Shown: positions 24,703-33,929, numbered from the stretch's first letter. The stretch is 49,519 bases of DNA from an uncultured Granulosicoccaceae bacterium (GCA_937951345.1 CALFCF010000033.1:1-49519); one strand, 5' to 3'. Numbers and translations are program-made. Notes: a model not told the origin generated them from the letters alone.

Positions 24703-25767
24703 ATGCGTCCACACCACCTGAACAAGATTCTTGAGCGCGAGTTTACCAGCGTCGAACAAGGTAATCATACGCCGGTGATGATATGGGGTCCGCCAGGTGT
24801 GGGTAAATCGCAAATGGTGGCACAGGTGGCAGAGCGCTACGCTGTACCACTACTCGATATCCGCTTATCGCAGATGGAACCGAGCGATCTACGCGGCATC
24901 CCATTCCGGGTTGGGGGTGGTTCTGGTGGTACAGATGCAGGTGTCGAATGGGCCGTACCGCGTATGTTGCCGGATGCTGATCGTCACGGACAATCAGGCA
25001 TTCTGTTTCTGGATGAAATCACCTCGGCATCCCCTGCTGTGTCAGCTGCCGCCTATCAGTTAATACTGGACCGTTGCCTGGGTGACTATGTTATTCCGGG
25101 CGGTTGGGTTATTTTCGCTGCCGGTAACCGCCAGGGTGATCGCGGTGTGACCTATTCCATGCCAACACCCCTGGCTAATCGCTTCACCCACTTTGATATC
25201 GACGTCAACATGGATGACTGGGTACAGTGGGCACATCAGCATGCGATTGATGATCGTGTCATCGCGTTTTTGCGTTTCCGCCCGGAATTACTATTCGACT
25301 TTGATCCGTCACAACACCCGGTGGCTTTTCCGACACCGCGCTCGTGGGAGTTTGCACATCACGCACTGAAGAAGTTTGATGATCAACCGCAAATCAGAAC
25401 GGCAGCACTACAAGCTTGCGTTGGCAAAGCAGCCGGTGTTGAGTTGAATGCATTTATAGATAATCTGCAGAATATGCCGGACATCAATGCCATACTGGCA
25501 GGAAACGACGTACCGGTTCCTGAATCCGTTGATCTGCAATACGCAGTTGCATCATCACTCGTCGGGCATGCCACTCGCGCCAAAGGTACCGATAACGCTG
25601 CCACCACGATTGGCAACATACTCGATTATGCGTCGCAATTCCCGCAAAAAGAGATGGGTGTCATGCTGGTCTCGGACATGCACCGTGCGGTCGGCAGTGA
25701 ACTCTTTAACGTACCGCAGTTCAATGATTGGGCGACACGTATGGCTGATGTCATGTTGTATGAATAG
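24703..25767 (+). CDS. MoxR-family AAA+ ATPase
   Basis: 354 residues. Walker A is GPPGVGKS at 29-36 and Walker B is ILFLDEIT with Asp104-Glu105. An N-rich sensor stretch (AAGNRQGDRG) follows at about 140. MoxR ATPases act as chaperones with a VWA partner to mature metalloenzymes or complexes; the partner is the next gene, 69 bp downstream. The pair is 1.7 kb upstream of aprMBA in the same direction, so a role in assembling or maintaining APS reductase is possible but only contextual. Cytosolic. The start ATG lies 82 bp from the divergent PdxA-family gene. Confidence 0.88.
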   Translation: MRPHHLNKILEREFTSVEQGNHTPVMIWGPPGVGKSQMVAQVAERYAVPLLDIRLSQMEPSDLRGIPFRVGGGSGGTDAGVEWAVPRMLPDADRHGQSGILFLDEITSASPAVSAAAYQLILDRCLGDYVIPGGWVIFAAGNRQGDRGVTYSMPTPLANRFTHFDIDVNMDDWVQWAHQHAIDDRVIAFLRFRPELLFDFDPSQHPVAFPTPRSWEFAHHALKKFDDQPQIRTAALQACVGKAAGVELNAFIDNLQNMPDINAILAGNDVPVPESVDLQYAVASSLVGHATRAKGTDNAATTIGNILDYASQFPQKEMGVMLVSDMHRAVGSELFNVPQFNDWATRMADVMLYE

Positions 25768-25836
25768 CAGGAGGTCAACCAGGTGTTCGACTCGCATCGC
25801 TGCCAGCAATGAAACGATTAGGCTTCCAGCAGCGCT

Positions 25837-27063
25837 ATGACAGATACCGACCTTGCTGATTCCAACGATCCGGTATTGAACAAGCTGGCTGCGGCGCGCA
25901 CACGCCTGATTCTTGATAAACCGTTTCTGGGTGCGCTGGTGTTGCGCCTGCCGTTGCGTGAAGCAAGTGCTGAGTGGTGCTCGACCACGGCGACCGATGC
26001 GCGGGAAGTTTATTTTAACCGTAGCTATATCGAGCAACTTCGACTCGGCCAGGTGCAATACGTTCTTGCGCACGAAGCGCTGCATTGCGCACTGTCTCAT
26101 TTTTCACGCCGTCAACACCGTCACCGGCAACGCTGGGATATAGCCTGCGATTATGCGGTGAATATGCTTCTGGCACCCGATGATCTGGACCTACCGGATG
26201 GTGTGTTAATCGACAATAAGTATGAAGGTATGACGGCGGAGGAAATTTACCCGTGCCTTGACGACGACGATGATCAGGAGCCTCTGGACCAACACATCTA
26301 CGACGGCTTACCAAAAGATTCAAACGATGAAGATAAATCAGATGAAGACACAATAGAAACTGCATCAACGCAACGTTCAGCAAGCGCTAACGCATCACCA
26401 TCACCGTCGCCACCACCATTAACCGATACCGAACGCGATGAATTGCAAACACGCTGGCAGCAATATCTGGCAAGCGCTGCGCAGCAAGCAACACAAGCGG
26501 GTAAGTTGAATAGTTCGGCAGCGCGCATCATTGAGCGTCTGTTACGACCGGCTCTACCATGGCGAACATTGCTCGCTCACTATATGAACAGCACAGCCCG
26601 CACAGATTACAATCTGATGCGTCCTTCGCAACGACGCACGGGTGAAGCAATCATGCCCAGCCTGCACACTCGCCAGATTGATGTGGTGGTCGCGATGGAT
26701 ACCAGCGGCTCGATCAAACAGGAAGAACTCAACAGCTTTGTTGCAGAAATCAACGCCATCAAGGGTTCGATTAATGCGCGCATCACATTGATCGCCTGTG
26801 ATGCGGAAATCGATAGTAACGGACCGTGGGTATTTGAAACCTGGGAGTCGCTCCATCTGCCGGACAATCTGGCCGGTGGAGGCGGCACAAACTTCAGACC
26901 GGTATTTGACTGGCTGACCGACAATCACCAGCAACCGGATTTACTGATCTATTTCACCGACGCCAAAGGCATCTACCCTGAAACCGAACCTGTCGTGCAA
27001 ACACTGTGGTTGGTTAAAGGCAAGGCCGATATACCCTGGGGTCAGCGTATTCAGCTCAACTAG
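25837..27063 (+). CDS. VWA-like protein with an N-terminal metallopeptidase-like domain (DUF2201 type)
   Basis: 408 residues. The N-terminal half carries HExxH at His79-Glu-Ala-Leu-His83 with a downstream Asp at 101, the pattern of the predicted metallopeptidase domain found ahead of this VWA type. A low-complexity Asp/Ser/Pro linker runs from about 141 to 195. The C-terminal half is a VWA domain with an intact MIDAS start, Asp288-x-Ser290-x-Ser292. It pairs with the MoxR ATPase just upstream, as in other MoxR-VWA sets. Whether it actually cleaves peptides is untested. No transmembrane segment is seen, unlike many BatA-type VWA proteins. Confidence 0.85.
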   Translation: MTDTDLADSNDPVLNKLAAARTRLILDKPFLGALVLRLPLREASAEWCSTTATDAREVYFNRSYIEQLRLGQVQYVLAHEALHCALSHFSRRQHRHRQRWDIACDYAVNMLLAPDDLDLPDGVLIDNKYEGMTAEEIYPCLDDDDDQEPLDQHIYDGLPKDSNDEDKSDEDTIETASTQRSASANASPSPSPPPLTDTERDELQTRWQQYLASAAQQATQAGKLNSSAARIIERLLRPALPWRTLLAHYMNSTARTDYNLMRPSQRRTGEAIMPSLHTRQIDVVVAMDTSGSIKQEELNSFVAEINAIKGSINARITLIACDAEIDSNGPWVFETWESLHLPDNLAGGGGTNFRPVFDWLTDNHQQPDLLIYFTDAKGIYPETEPVVQTLWLVKGKADIPWGQRIQLN

Positions 27064-27500
27064 AAAATGTGTGTAGTATTTATATGATACACTGATCGCA
27101 AATCAAGTAAAAACACAGATAGATCCGAAGCTGCTTGGATGATGCCAGATTGGCCCGCTAATTGGTCTCAAACATTGCAGGATCGCGGAAACGACTGTGG
27201 ATAACTTCGACTCTTTCGCAATAGCCGTGCGCGGAACAACGGCAGCATCCACGCAGCTTATAGGGATATATAAAACTTGATTTGTCACACCGAAGCGCTG
27301 GCACTACCATCGCATCTATATTCAGTATTATATAAACCGGCAGGTATACAGATACGGTCGTATTTTTCAGCGATCCAAAACCCTGTTACACGCCTATATT
27401 CCCCAAGTGGTGAAAACCTGCAAAACAGGTATCACCCACACGAAACCCGGCACGTACCAGCCGATTGCAGCTGGTGGCGCAACGGGAGGAATTTTTATTC
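27064..27500. other. Spacer upstream of aprM
   Basis: 437 bp with no convincing gene. A weak hairpin ACCTG-caaaa-CAGGT is near 27415 and a short GTGTA/TACAC dyad at 27071-27092. No hexamer pair with good spacing was found, so the aprM promoter is not placed. The strong GGAGG at about 27485-27489 belongs to aprM. Confidence 0.45.
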
Positions 27501-28349
27501 ATGCTAATTAATAACCCGTTTGCAGCACTTTCGATACCGTCTGGCGTTATGCAGATGTACGTGGTGCTGATGATTCTGCTTGTCATCGGCGGAACGCTTC
27601 TCGATATCAAACACAAACGCAGTGCGGAATACTTTTTCCAGAATTCCAAAAAAGCACAGGCTAACGCTAAAAAGAAAGCCGGTAGCGGGAAAAAGGTGGG
27701 ACTTGCAGTTAAGACGGTGGCTGGTGAAGTACTGACATCATCTGAGTTCTGCAATGTACGCCGCCGACAGTCGCACCTGCTGACCATGTACGGGTTTATT
27801 ATCTTTGTCGTGACATCTGCGATTCTTATCTTTTCCTACACCGGCGGTGATGCAAGTTCACCGATTTTGCTCAACATGCTATGGCACATTGGTGCAATTA
27901 TGTTGTGCGTCGGCGGATACTGGTTCTGGTTCAAGATCCGGGTTGACGTTGCTGCCGAAGGTGTAAAGTGGAACCAGTTCAACGGCCGCGGTGACTTCTT
28001 CATTCTCGGTTTGTTATCCATGGCAACGTTTGGTTTGATCTGGTCATTCTTCCAGGGAATCGGTGTGACCGTATTGTCAGTACTATTTTTTGCGCTCTTT
28101 ATAGCCAGCACCACAATGCTGTTCGGCACGGTTTACTGGTCGAAGTTTGCCCACATGTTTTTCAAACCGGCTGCCGCGTATCAAAAGAAAGTCGCCATGG
28201 CTGATGGATCACGGGAAAACCTGCCTGACGACTATGACCTTTCCAGTCCGGAAGTGCAGGCCAAATTCCCGGATATCCCCGAATACCTCGGTGCTAATCC
28301 ACCGAACATGGGACTCGGTATAAAACGCGAAGCCCCTCAACACTATTAA
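27501..28349 (+). CDS. aprM: APS reductase membrane anchor AprM
   Basis: 282 residues with about five hydrophobic segments (16-35, 92-113, 121-143, 165-186, 189-213). Its place directly before aprB and aprA, and its overall pattern, match AprM of sulphur-oxidising bacteria, which tethers the AprBA enzyme to the membrane and is thought to pass electrons from sulfite oxidation to the quinone pool. The start is ATG at 27501, set by GGAGG about 11 bases upstream; an ATG 36 bases earlier lacks a ribosome site. The tail after residue 215 is soluble and Pro-rich. AprB follows after 27 bases. Sulfate reducers use QmoABC instead, so aprM favours the oxidative direction. Confidence 0.92.
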   Translation: MLINNPFAALSIPSGVMQMYVVLMILLVIGGTLLDIKHKRSAEYFFQNSKKAQANAKKKAGSGKKVGLAVKTVAGEVLTSSEFCNVRRRQSHLLTMYGFIIFVVTSAILIFSYTGGDASSPILLNMLWHIGAIMLCVGGYWFWFKIRVDVAAEGVKWNQFNGRGDFFILGLLSMATFGLIWSFFQGIGVTVLSVLFFALFIASTTMLFGTVYWSKFAHMFFKPAAAYQKKVAMADGSRENLPDDYDLSSPEVQAKFPDIPEYLGANPPNMGLGIKREAPQHY

Positions 28350-28376
28350 TCGATTGCACAGTCCGGAGAGAACACT

Positions 28377-28859
28377 ATGCCAACTTTCGTATATATGACC
28401 CGTTGTGACGGGTGCGGTCACTGCGTCGATATCTGCCCGTCAGACATCATGCATATCGATAAAGACACACGACGTGCCTATAACATCGAGCCCAACATGT
28501 GCTGGGAATGTTATTCATGCGTTAAAGCCTGCCCGCATCAGGCGATCGATGTGCGTGGCTACGCTGATTTTGCACCACTTGGCCATTCGGTCCGTGTAAA
28601 GCGTGACGAAGAAAAGGGCGTTATCGCGTGGCGCATCAAATTCCGTAACGGCAAAAAAGACATGGACCTGCTTGCCCCTATCACGACCAAACCCTGGGGA
28701 AGTGCCACTCCTCAACTGCGTGATGCAGAGCCTCCAACGCAGGAACAGCGTGACAGTCAGTTGCTGTTTAACGAGCCTAAGTACATTCGTTTTGATGAAG
28801 GCGATATACACACGTTCGAAAGCAATGGCCTGGAGATGAGACAAGGAGTCGATTACTGA
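28377..28859 (+). CDS. aprB: Adenylylsulfate reductase beta subunit AprB
   Basis: 160 residues, the ferredoxin-like iron-sulphur subunit. Two 4Fe-4S sets are present: Cys10-x2-Cys13-x2-Cys16-x3-Cys20 and Cys42-x2-Cys45-x2-Cys48-x3-Cys52. They carry electrons between the FAD of AprA and the membrane partner. The tail beyond residue 60 wraps the alpha subunit in known structures. GGAGA precedes the ATG. The stop codon overlaps the aprA start by one base (TGATG), so the two are made together. Length is normal. Confidence 0.95.
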   Translation: MPTFVYMTRCDGCGHCVDICPSDIMHIDKDTRRAYNIEPNMCWECYSCVKACPHQAIDVRGYADFAPLGHSVRVKRDEEKGVIAWRIKFRNGKKDMDLLAPITTKPWGSATPQLRDAEPPTQEQRDSQLLFNEPKYIRFDEGDIHTFESNGLEMRQGVDY

Positions 28860-30754
28860 TGAAATTCGACACGATCGTTGAAGAAGACATAGACATCCTT
28901 GTCTGCGGTGCCGGATTAGGCGGTACCGGTGCAGCGTTTGAAGCGCGCTATTGGGGACAGGATAAGAAAATCGTTATTGCCGAGAAGGCAAACATTGACC
29001 GCTCGGGTGCTGTTGCGCAGGGCCTATATGCGATCAACTGTTACATGGGTACCCGCTTCGGCGAGAACAACCCGGAAGATCACGTGCGTTATGCACGTAT
29101 TGATCTGATGGGCATGGTGCGCGAAGACCTGCTGTTTGACATGGCTCGCCATGTTGACTCCACAGTGCACCAGTTTGAAGAATGGGGTCTACCGCTAATG
29201 CGTAACCCCAAGACCGGCACCTATCAACGTGAAGGTCGCTGGCAGATCATGATTCACGGTGAATCCTATAAGCCGATTGTTGCTGACGCTGCGAAGAAAT
29301 CTGCAGACAAGGTGTTCAACCGTATCTGTGTTACCCATCTGCTGATGGATGATGCAAAGGAAAACCGCGTTGCCGGAGCTGTCGGATTTAATGTCCGAAC
29401 CGGTAACTATCACGTATTTAAATCGAAGGCTGTTATTGTTGCCGCCGGCGGCGCATCGAATATCTACAAGCCGCGTTCGGTCGGTGAAGGCGCAGGACGC
29501 GTATGGTACGCACCCTGGTCATCCGGCTCGGCTTATGGTCTGTTGATCGGCGCTGGCGCCAAGATGACGCAGATGGAAAACCGAATCGTTTTAGCGCGTT
29601 TTAAAGACGGCTACGGCCCGGTGGGTGCGTACTTCCTCCACCTGAAAACCTATACGCAAAACGGCTTGGGTGAAGAGTACGAATCGCGCTGGTGGCCATC
29701 GCTTCAGGAAATTGTCGGCAAAGAGTACCTTGATCCGGAACTTTCACACCGCACACACCGTCCGATCCCGACCTGCCTGCGTAACCACGCGTTTATTCAG
29801 GAAGTGAATGCCGGACGTGGTCCGATTCACATGGTTACTATGGAAGCATTCCAGGATCCGCACCTTGAGGAAATCGGCTGGCACAATTTCCTGGGTATGA
29901 CTGTGGGTCAGGCGGTACTTTGGGCGGCAACTGATGTCGATCCGAAATATGAGAACCCCGAACTGACGACATCTGAACCCTATGTTATGGGCTCACACGC
30001 AACCGGTTGTGGTGCCTGGTGCTCAGGCCCGGAAGATCTGTCGCCTCCTGAGTACTATTGGGGATACAACCGGATGACTACAGTCGAAGGACTGTTCGGT
30101 GCTGGTGATGCTGTGGGTGGTACACCGCACGCGTTCTCATCTGGCTCGTTCACCGAAGGGAGACTTGCTGCGAAAGCTGCCTGTCGCTACATCGATGATG
30201 GTAAAGCCGACGGCATCAAAGTATCTGAAGAACAGATCAACCGTCGCAAAGAAGAAATCTACAAACCGATGGAGACCTACCGTGTGTTCCGAAACGAGAT
30301 CACAGCCGGTTCGGTCAACCCGAACTATATCAACCCGCGTCAGGCCCTCGACCGTCTGCAAAAGTTGATGGATGAGTACGTCGGTGGTGTAACGGTCAAC
30401 TACATGACCAATGAAAAGTTACTGAACATTGGCCTGAAGAAACTGAAGACCCTGCAAGAAGATCTCGAGAAGATCGCCGCTGACAACATTCACGAGTTGT
30501 TGCGTGCCTGGGAGGTCAAACACCGTACGATGACGTCTGAGTCGGTTATTCAGCACACCCTGTTCCGCAAGGAAACTCGTTGGCCCGGTTACTACTACCG
30601 CGGTGATTTCCTTAAAGTGGATGATGCGAACTGGCACGTACTAACGGTCTCACGCCGTGACCCGGAAACCGGTGAGTACACCATGGAAAAAGCACCTTGC
30701 TACCACCTTGTTGAAGTTGACAAGGATAAGGACAAGGAATCAGCCGTCGCCTAA
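28859..30754 (+). CDS. aprA: Adenylylsulfate reductase alpha subunit AprA
   Basis: 631 residues, the FAD subunit that interconverts AMP plus sulfite and adenosine 5'-phosphosulfate. The dinucleotide-binding GAGLGG is at 17-22, followed by an RSGAVAQGLYAINCYMG active-site block near 48-64. Known Apr landmarks such as FKDGYGPVGAYFLHLK and GSHATGCGAWCSG are intact. With AprM instead of Qmo, it fits reverse (sulfite-oxidising) use in sulphur oxidation or organosulfonate catabolism. No sat (ATP sulfurylase) gene lies in the window. A strong terminator closes the operon 32 bp after the stop. No frameshift or missing core segment is seen. Confidence 0.96.
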   Translation: MKFDTIVEEDIDILVCGAGLGGTGAAFEARYWGQDKKIVIAEKANIDRSGAVAQGLYAINCYMGTRFGENNPEDHVRYARIDLMGMVREDLLFDMARHVDSTVHQFEEWGLPLMRNPKTGTYQREGRWQIMIHGESYKPIVADAAKKSADKVFNRICVTHLLMDDAKENRVAGAVGFNVRTGNYHVFKSKAVIVAAGGASNIYKPRSVGEGAGRVWYAPWSSGSAYGLLIGAGAKMTQMENRIVLARFKDGYGPVGAYFLHLKTYTQNGLGEEYESRWWPSLQEIVGKEYLDPELSHRTHRPIPTCLRNHAFIQEVNAGRGPIHMVTMEAFQDPHLEEIGWHNFLGMTVGQAVLWAATDVDPKYENPELTTSEPYVMGSHATGCGAWCSGPEDLSPPEYYWGYNRMTTVEGLFGAGDAVGGTPHAFSSGSFTEGRLAAKAACRYIDDGKADGIKVSEEQINRRKEEIYKPMETYRVFRNEITAGSVNPNYINPRQALDRLQKLMDEYVGGVTVNYMTNEKLLNIGLKKLKTLQEDLEKIAADNIHELLRAWEVKHRTMTSESVIQHTLFRKETRWPGYYYRGDFLKVDDANWHVLTVSRRDPETGEYTMEKAPCYHLVEVDKDKDKESAVA

Positions 30755-30785
30755 TATCCGGCAGCTCCTTCCATGCGTATAAACG

Positions 30786-30833
30786 GCCGCCGTGCATCTG
30801 CAATCAATGCAGCAGCACGGCGGCTTCTTTATT
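30786..30833 (+). terminator. Rho-independent terminator after aprA
   Basis: A perfect 10-bp stem GCCGCCGTGC (30786-30795) / GCACGGCGGC (30815-30824) encloses a second 5-bp stem CTGCA-atcaa-TGCAG and is followed by a T-rich tail (TTCTTTATTT). It is the clearest terminator in the window. Confidence 0.9.
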
Positions 30834-30900
30834 TGCGCGGATAGCAAACGCTACTACCGCTACACAACTCTGTTTAAGTAACGCTCTGCACAGGTAATGC

Positions 30901-31254
30901 ATGAATATCATAGAGCAGTCTGACGACGACCTTCTGGCTATCGCCAATCCGATGTGGGACGACTTGATCCGTTATTCCAATGAAGGAGAATACGGCAAGT
31001 TTATCCGCCATTTCTCTTACGATCTGCTGTTCGGTTTAAATGAGGTGGAAATAGGCAAACAGTTCGCGAAAAGCGAGCTCACGCGCAACCTTGACCCCAA
31101 TTACGATGTGCTTGGTCTTATTCGTCGCAATGAGCACGTGACCGTGCTCTATCGGGTACGCAGCACCCAAAGAGACGGTGAATGGCTCGGTCGCATGGTG
31201 TTGGGCTACGACAAAGAACAGGAAGTAAAGATATTCGGAGCTTCCATTTTCTAG
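30901..31254 (+). CDS. Hypothetical 117-residue protein, possibly NTF2-like
   Basis: I do not recognise this protein. It is cytosolic-looking and mixed alpha/beta: a helical, acidic first third, then strands with VLYRVRSTQRDGEWLGRMVLGYD. The size and the helix-then-curved-sheet order recall NTF2/SnoaL-like folds, but no catalytic residues stand out. It is the first gene after the aprA terminator, 67 bp on, in the same direction as the SlyD-like and helical-repeat genes. No clear ribosome site precedes the ATG. A role tied to sulphur metabolism is only suggested by position. Confidence 0.7.
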   Translation: MNIIEQSDDDLLAIANPMWDDLIRYSNEGEYGKFIRHFSYDLLFGLNEVEIGKQFAKSELTRNLDPNYDVLGLIRRNEHVTVLYRVRSTQRDGEWLGRMVLGYDKEQEVKIFGASIF

Positions 31255-31327
31255 TTCACCGAACTCAATATTCACGATCAAACGACAACGTCTACCCAAC
31301 CCAACGCAAAATCTTCAGAGCCAGCCT

Positions 31328-31861
31328 ATGAACGACCCTCAAATGGAAGATCCGATCGAAGACGGTAAGCTCGTAGAACTGACCTACAAAGTAATCGATG
31401 TCAAAACACGCAGCACGCTGACCGAGGTTGAATACCCGATTGGCTATGTGCACGGGGTTAACGAAATCCTTGCGCCTCAGGTCACAGCCGAGCTCGTTGG
31501 CAAACTACCGGGTGATGTAATAGAGGTGCCGATCGACTGTAATGAGTTGTTCGGGGAACGCGATGAATCGCTGGTGGTTACAGACCTGATCGAGAACGTA
31601 CCTGAGGAATACCGTGAAGTCGGCACATCGATTCTGATGGAAAATGATCAGGGCGATACCAAAACGTTTCTGGTTACCAGGGTCGACGAAAAAACGGTCA
31701 CTATTGATGGTAACAATCCGCTTTGCGGTCGTGAAGTTATCTTCAGGCTACAAATACTAACTGTCCGTGATGCAACACCGGAAGAGCTCGAGCACGGAGG
31801 GCCGATCGAAGCGAGCATCAGCGACGTGGTCGGATCTGATCAGACTGTACGACCGGTTTGA
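31328..31861 (+). CDS. SlyD-like FKBP-type peptidyl-prolyl isomerase, possibly chaperone-only
   Basis: 177 residues. The N-terminal and C-terminal parts form the split FKBP domain, with an insert-in-flap region between about 75 and 120. The end NPLCGREVIFRLQILTVRDATPEELEHGG matches the SlyD ending closely. The His/Cys-rich nickel-binding tail of E. coli SlyD is missing. The segment where SlyD has its GxxxDxS-pattern active-site Asp reads TRSTLTEVEYP here, so prolyl isomerase activity may be lost while the chaperone insert remains. It sits 73 bp after the 117-residue gene. It may fold or protect a client encoded nearby. Confidence 0.8.
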   Translation: MNDPQMEDPIEDGKLVELTYKVIDVKTRSTLTEVEYPIGYVHGVNEILAPQVTAELVGKLPGDVIEVPIDCNELFGERDESLVVTDLIENVPEEYREVGTSILMENDQGDTKTFLVTRVDEKTVTIDGNNPLCGREVIFRLQILTVRDATPEELEHGGPIEASISDVVGSDQTVRPV

Positions 31862-31916
31862 CTGGCTGAAGAATCAAGCGCAACGAAAACCAAACAAAAT
31901 TCTGACAAGGTCAAAC

Positions 31917-33026
31917 GTGCTTCAACACCTCTACGCAGAAACGTTACTATGCCCGGGCCTTGACTTGTCGTTTCAATGGCGCTTCCAAAATAACGGATGG
32001 GGGCTGCTGGATGTTATTGACCCTGAATCACCAACCCGCGGGGCGTTTGAGCAAGCCCTCGAGCGATTTGAATACACCGTGTTCGAACTCGCTGCAAATA
32101 AACCCACCTTGATCGAGTGGGCGAACTCGCAACACACGCTGGAAGATCCGGCAGACCAGCGCGAGTTACGCCTGGCCAGTGCGCACGTAATGCAGCAATC
32201 CATCGAGATTTTGCAAGGCATGCAGATGATGACTGATAGGGCGGAGGACCCGGTTCGTTTGTCTGCCATTCATCATAATATCGGTGATGTAATGGGCTGT
32301 ATCGGACAACGTAGCGGCAGTGTGCACTTTCTGGAACAGGCAGCGCTGTCCTACGAACAGGCCCTTGAACTGCGTGACGAAAACAGTACGCCCGAAACAT
32401 GGACCCAAACCAACTTTAACGTGGCAGTTGTTATGCAAACTCTGGGGCAGCTTGAAGACGACATCGGGCTGATGAAGCAGGCGCTGCAACTTTTCAAGGA
32501 GGTTGTTAATCACATCCCGCGCGAGCACGCACCTGACGAATGGGCATCGGCGATGTGCCACGTAGCCACCCTGCTCTGTCAGCTCGGCACGCACAGACGC
32601 GGTGCACGAACGCTCGAACAGGCGTTGGTGGCATTTCAGAACGCTGCCGCTGAACGCTCCAAAGACAGGAATTTTACAGCCTGGATAACGCTACAAAACA
32701 ATCTTGCTGTCACGTTACAGGCGCTGGGCGAGCACGAAGAAGATATCGGTTCGCTTGAAGCCTCACTGCCTGTTTATGACACACTGTTAAAGGCAATTGA
32801 CGCGAATGACATGCCGCTGATTTTTTTACTGATCTCGGCGAACCGCGCATCGGCACAAATAGCACTAGCCGGTGAGTCAGATTTTCTCGATATGGCGGAA
32901 ATGGCAGTCGCTGCGTTTGAGAACATCGCGCTGGAGCTCTCAAAAACTGAATACAAAAACTACCACGACAAGGCCGAGCAGCAAATGCAACGTGCGCGAG
33001 ATCTGGTCGCATCACTACAAGTGTAG
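31917..33026 (+). CDS. Helical-repeat (TPR-like) protein of unknown role
   Basis: About 369 residues and almost all helical. Repeated A-x3-Y/F-x2-AL pairs such as FLEQAALSYEQALELRDE, GLMKQALQLFKEVV and TLEQALVAFQNAAAER indicate four or more tetratricopeptide-like units, mostly in residues 100-340. The start is uncertain. A GTG at 31917 with AAGG a few bases upstream gives a natural start after the SlyD-like stop; an earlier in-frame ATG at 31767 lies inside the SlyD-like gene and adds 50 residues that look like out-of-frame coding. No signal peptide. TPR proteins usually bind partners, so this may organise other products of the cluster. Confidence 0.75.
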   Translation: MLQHLYAETLLCPGLDLSFQWRFQNNGWGLLDVIDPESPTRGAFEQALERFEYTVFELAANKPTLIEWANSQHTLEDPADQRELRLASAHVMQQSIEILQGMQMMTDRAEDPVRLSAIHHNIGDVMGCIGQRSGSVHFLEQAALSYEQALELRDENSTPETWTQTNFNVAVVMQTLGQLEDDIGLMKQALQLFKEVVNHIPREHAPDEWASAMCHVATLLCQLGTHRRGARTLEQALVAFQNAAAERSKDRNFTAWITLQNNLAVTLQALGEHEEDIGSLEASLPVYDTLLKAIDANDMPLIFLLISANRASAQIALAGESDFLDMAEMAVAAFENIALELSKTEYKNYHDKAEQQMQRARDLVASLQV

Positions 33027-33071
33027 GTACCGGGTTTTGAGCCACATAGATAGTTACTCACAACACAAAAG

Positions 33072-33929
33072 ATGATCACAGCTTTCTCAGAACGACTGAT
33101 GCCACCTTTTTCCGGACAGGTGCAGATAGCACAAAGCGACACTTACCGGGCACTGACACTGGATGGCAAGGTCTGGGAAATCCAATATGTGAAACGAAGT
33201 CATGTCCGCGTCGCAACACTATCTGCAGATGAACTGAAGTCTCGAGCGACTCGTCAGGAGTTATTGGATGGTGACGACATCGCAGATGAAGAGCTCACTG
33301 AGCTGCTTGATTACCTGAGCCGGGTTGAACTGCCCTTTGCCGCGAACGATAATTATGAATACTGGTTACTGGAAGCGAAATCCGAGAAGCCGCTGGCTCT
33401 GATTTTCACCTGTACGGAAGCCGCTCAAATGGACAAGTTTCCGAACCGCGCTGAGTGGACTGCACTACCAGCGGCAGTGATGCCCATAGAAAAAACACAG
33501 GAAGAGATCGATCGCGACGCCCCGCCGATCAACTACCAGCTTGAGCGCCTGGTGGCGGAACGCGCCGGCAATAATGCCAAAGCCCGATGGTTTAACCGTA
33601 CGCACGATTTGTCGCTTGATTTCCCGCCATTGATGGTGCGCGAGGATTGGGCAGATGCAGGTCACCAGGCAATCTGTCGACGTTATATCGAACGTCAGTC
33701 ACCCCGATTACTCATGCTGCAAGGGCTTGATACCGAAACGCGCCAGCGCCTGGAATCATATTGTCGCCAGCAAGCCGTTGAAGTCGCACGTTTTTGTGAG
33801 ATTTACCCTGAAATTTGCAATGAAGTTTTAATAAAATCTCTACGTGTCGAAGCCCGTTTACGCGGCTCGGCAGATGACAGTAACGGGAAAGGTGTGCAAA
33901 ATCGACGTGACGGTGTGCTTTATATTTAA
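33072..33929 (+). CDS. Hypothetical 285-residue protein
   Basis: I do not recognise this protein. Residues about 15-50 form a beta-rich start (YRALTLDGKVWEIQYVKR), followed by acidic helices. The middle (about 105-170) has an EWTALPAAVMPIEKTQEEIDRDAPP stretch, and the last third is helical and Arg-rich. There is no signal peptide or membrane segment. It follows the TPR-like gene by 45 bp on the same strand and is followed by two small frames. Being in this group after aprMBA suggests, but does not prove, a shared role. Confidence 0.75.
   Translation: MITAFSERLMPPFSGQVQIAQSDTYRALTLDGKVWEIQYVKRSHVRVATLSADELKSRATRQELLDGDDIADEELTELLDYLSRVELPFAANDNYEYWLLEAKSEKPLALIFTCTEAAQMDKFPNRAEWTALPAAVMPIEKTQEEIDRDAPPINYQLERLVAERAGNNAKARWFNRTHDLSLDFPPLMVREDWADAGHQAICRRYIERQSPRLLMLQGLDTETRQRLESYCRQQAVEVARFCEIYPEICNEVLIKSLRVEARLRGSADDSNGKGVQNRRDGVLYI

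Noticed and set aside
27064-27500. Promoter for aprM
   Set aside because: Several TATTAT-like boxes exist, but none has a credible -35 at 16-18 bp, so no promoter is claimed.
31767-31916. N-terminal extension of the TPR-like gene
   Set aside because: The extra 50 residues lie mostly over the SlyD-like gene in another frame and read as out-of-frame coding; the GTG at 31917 has a better context.
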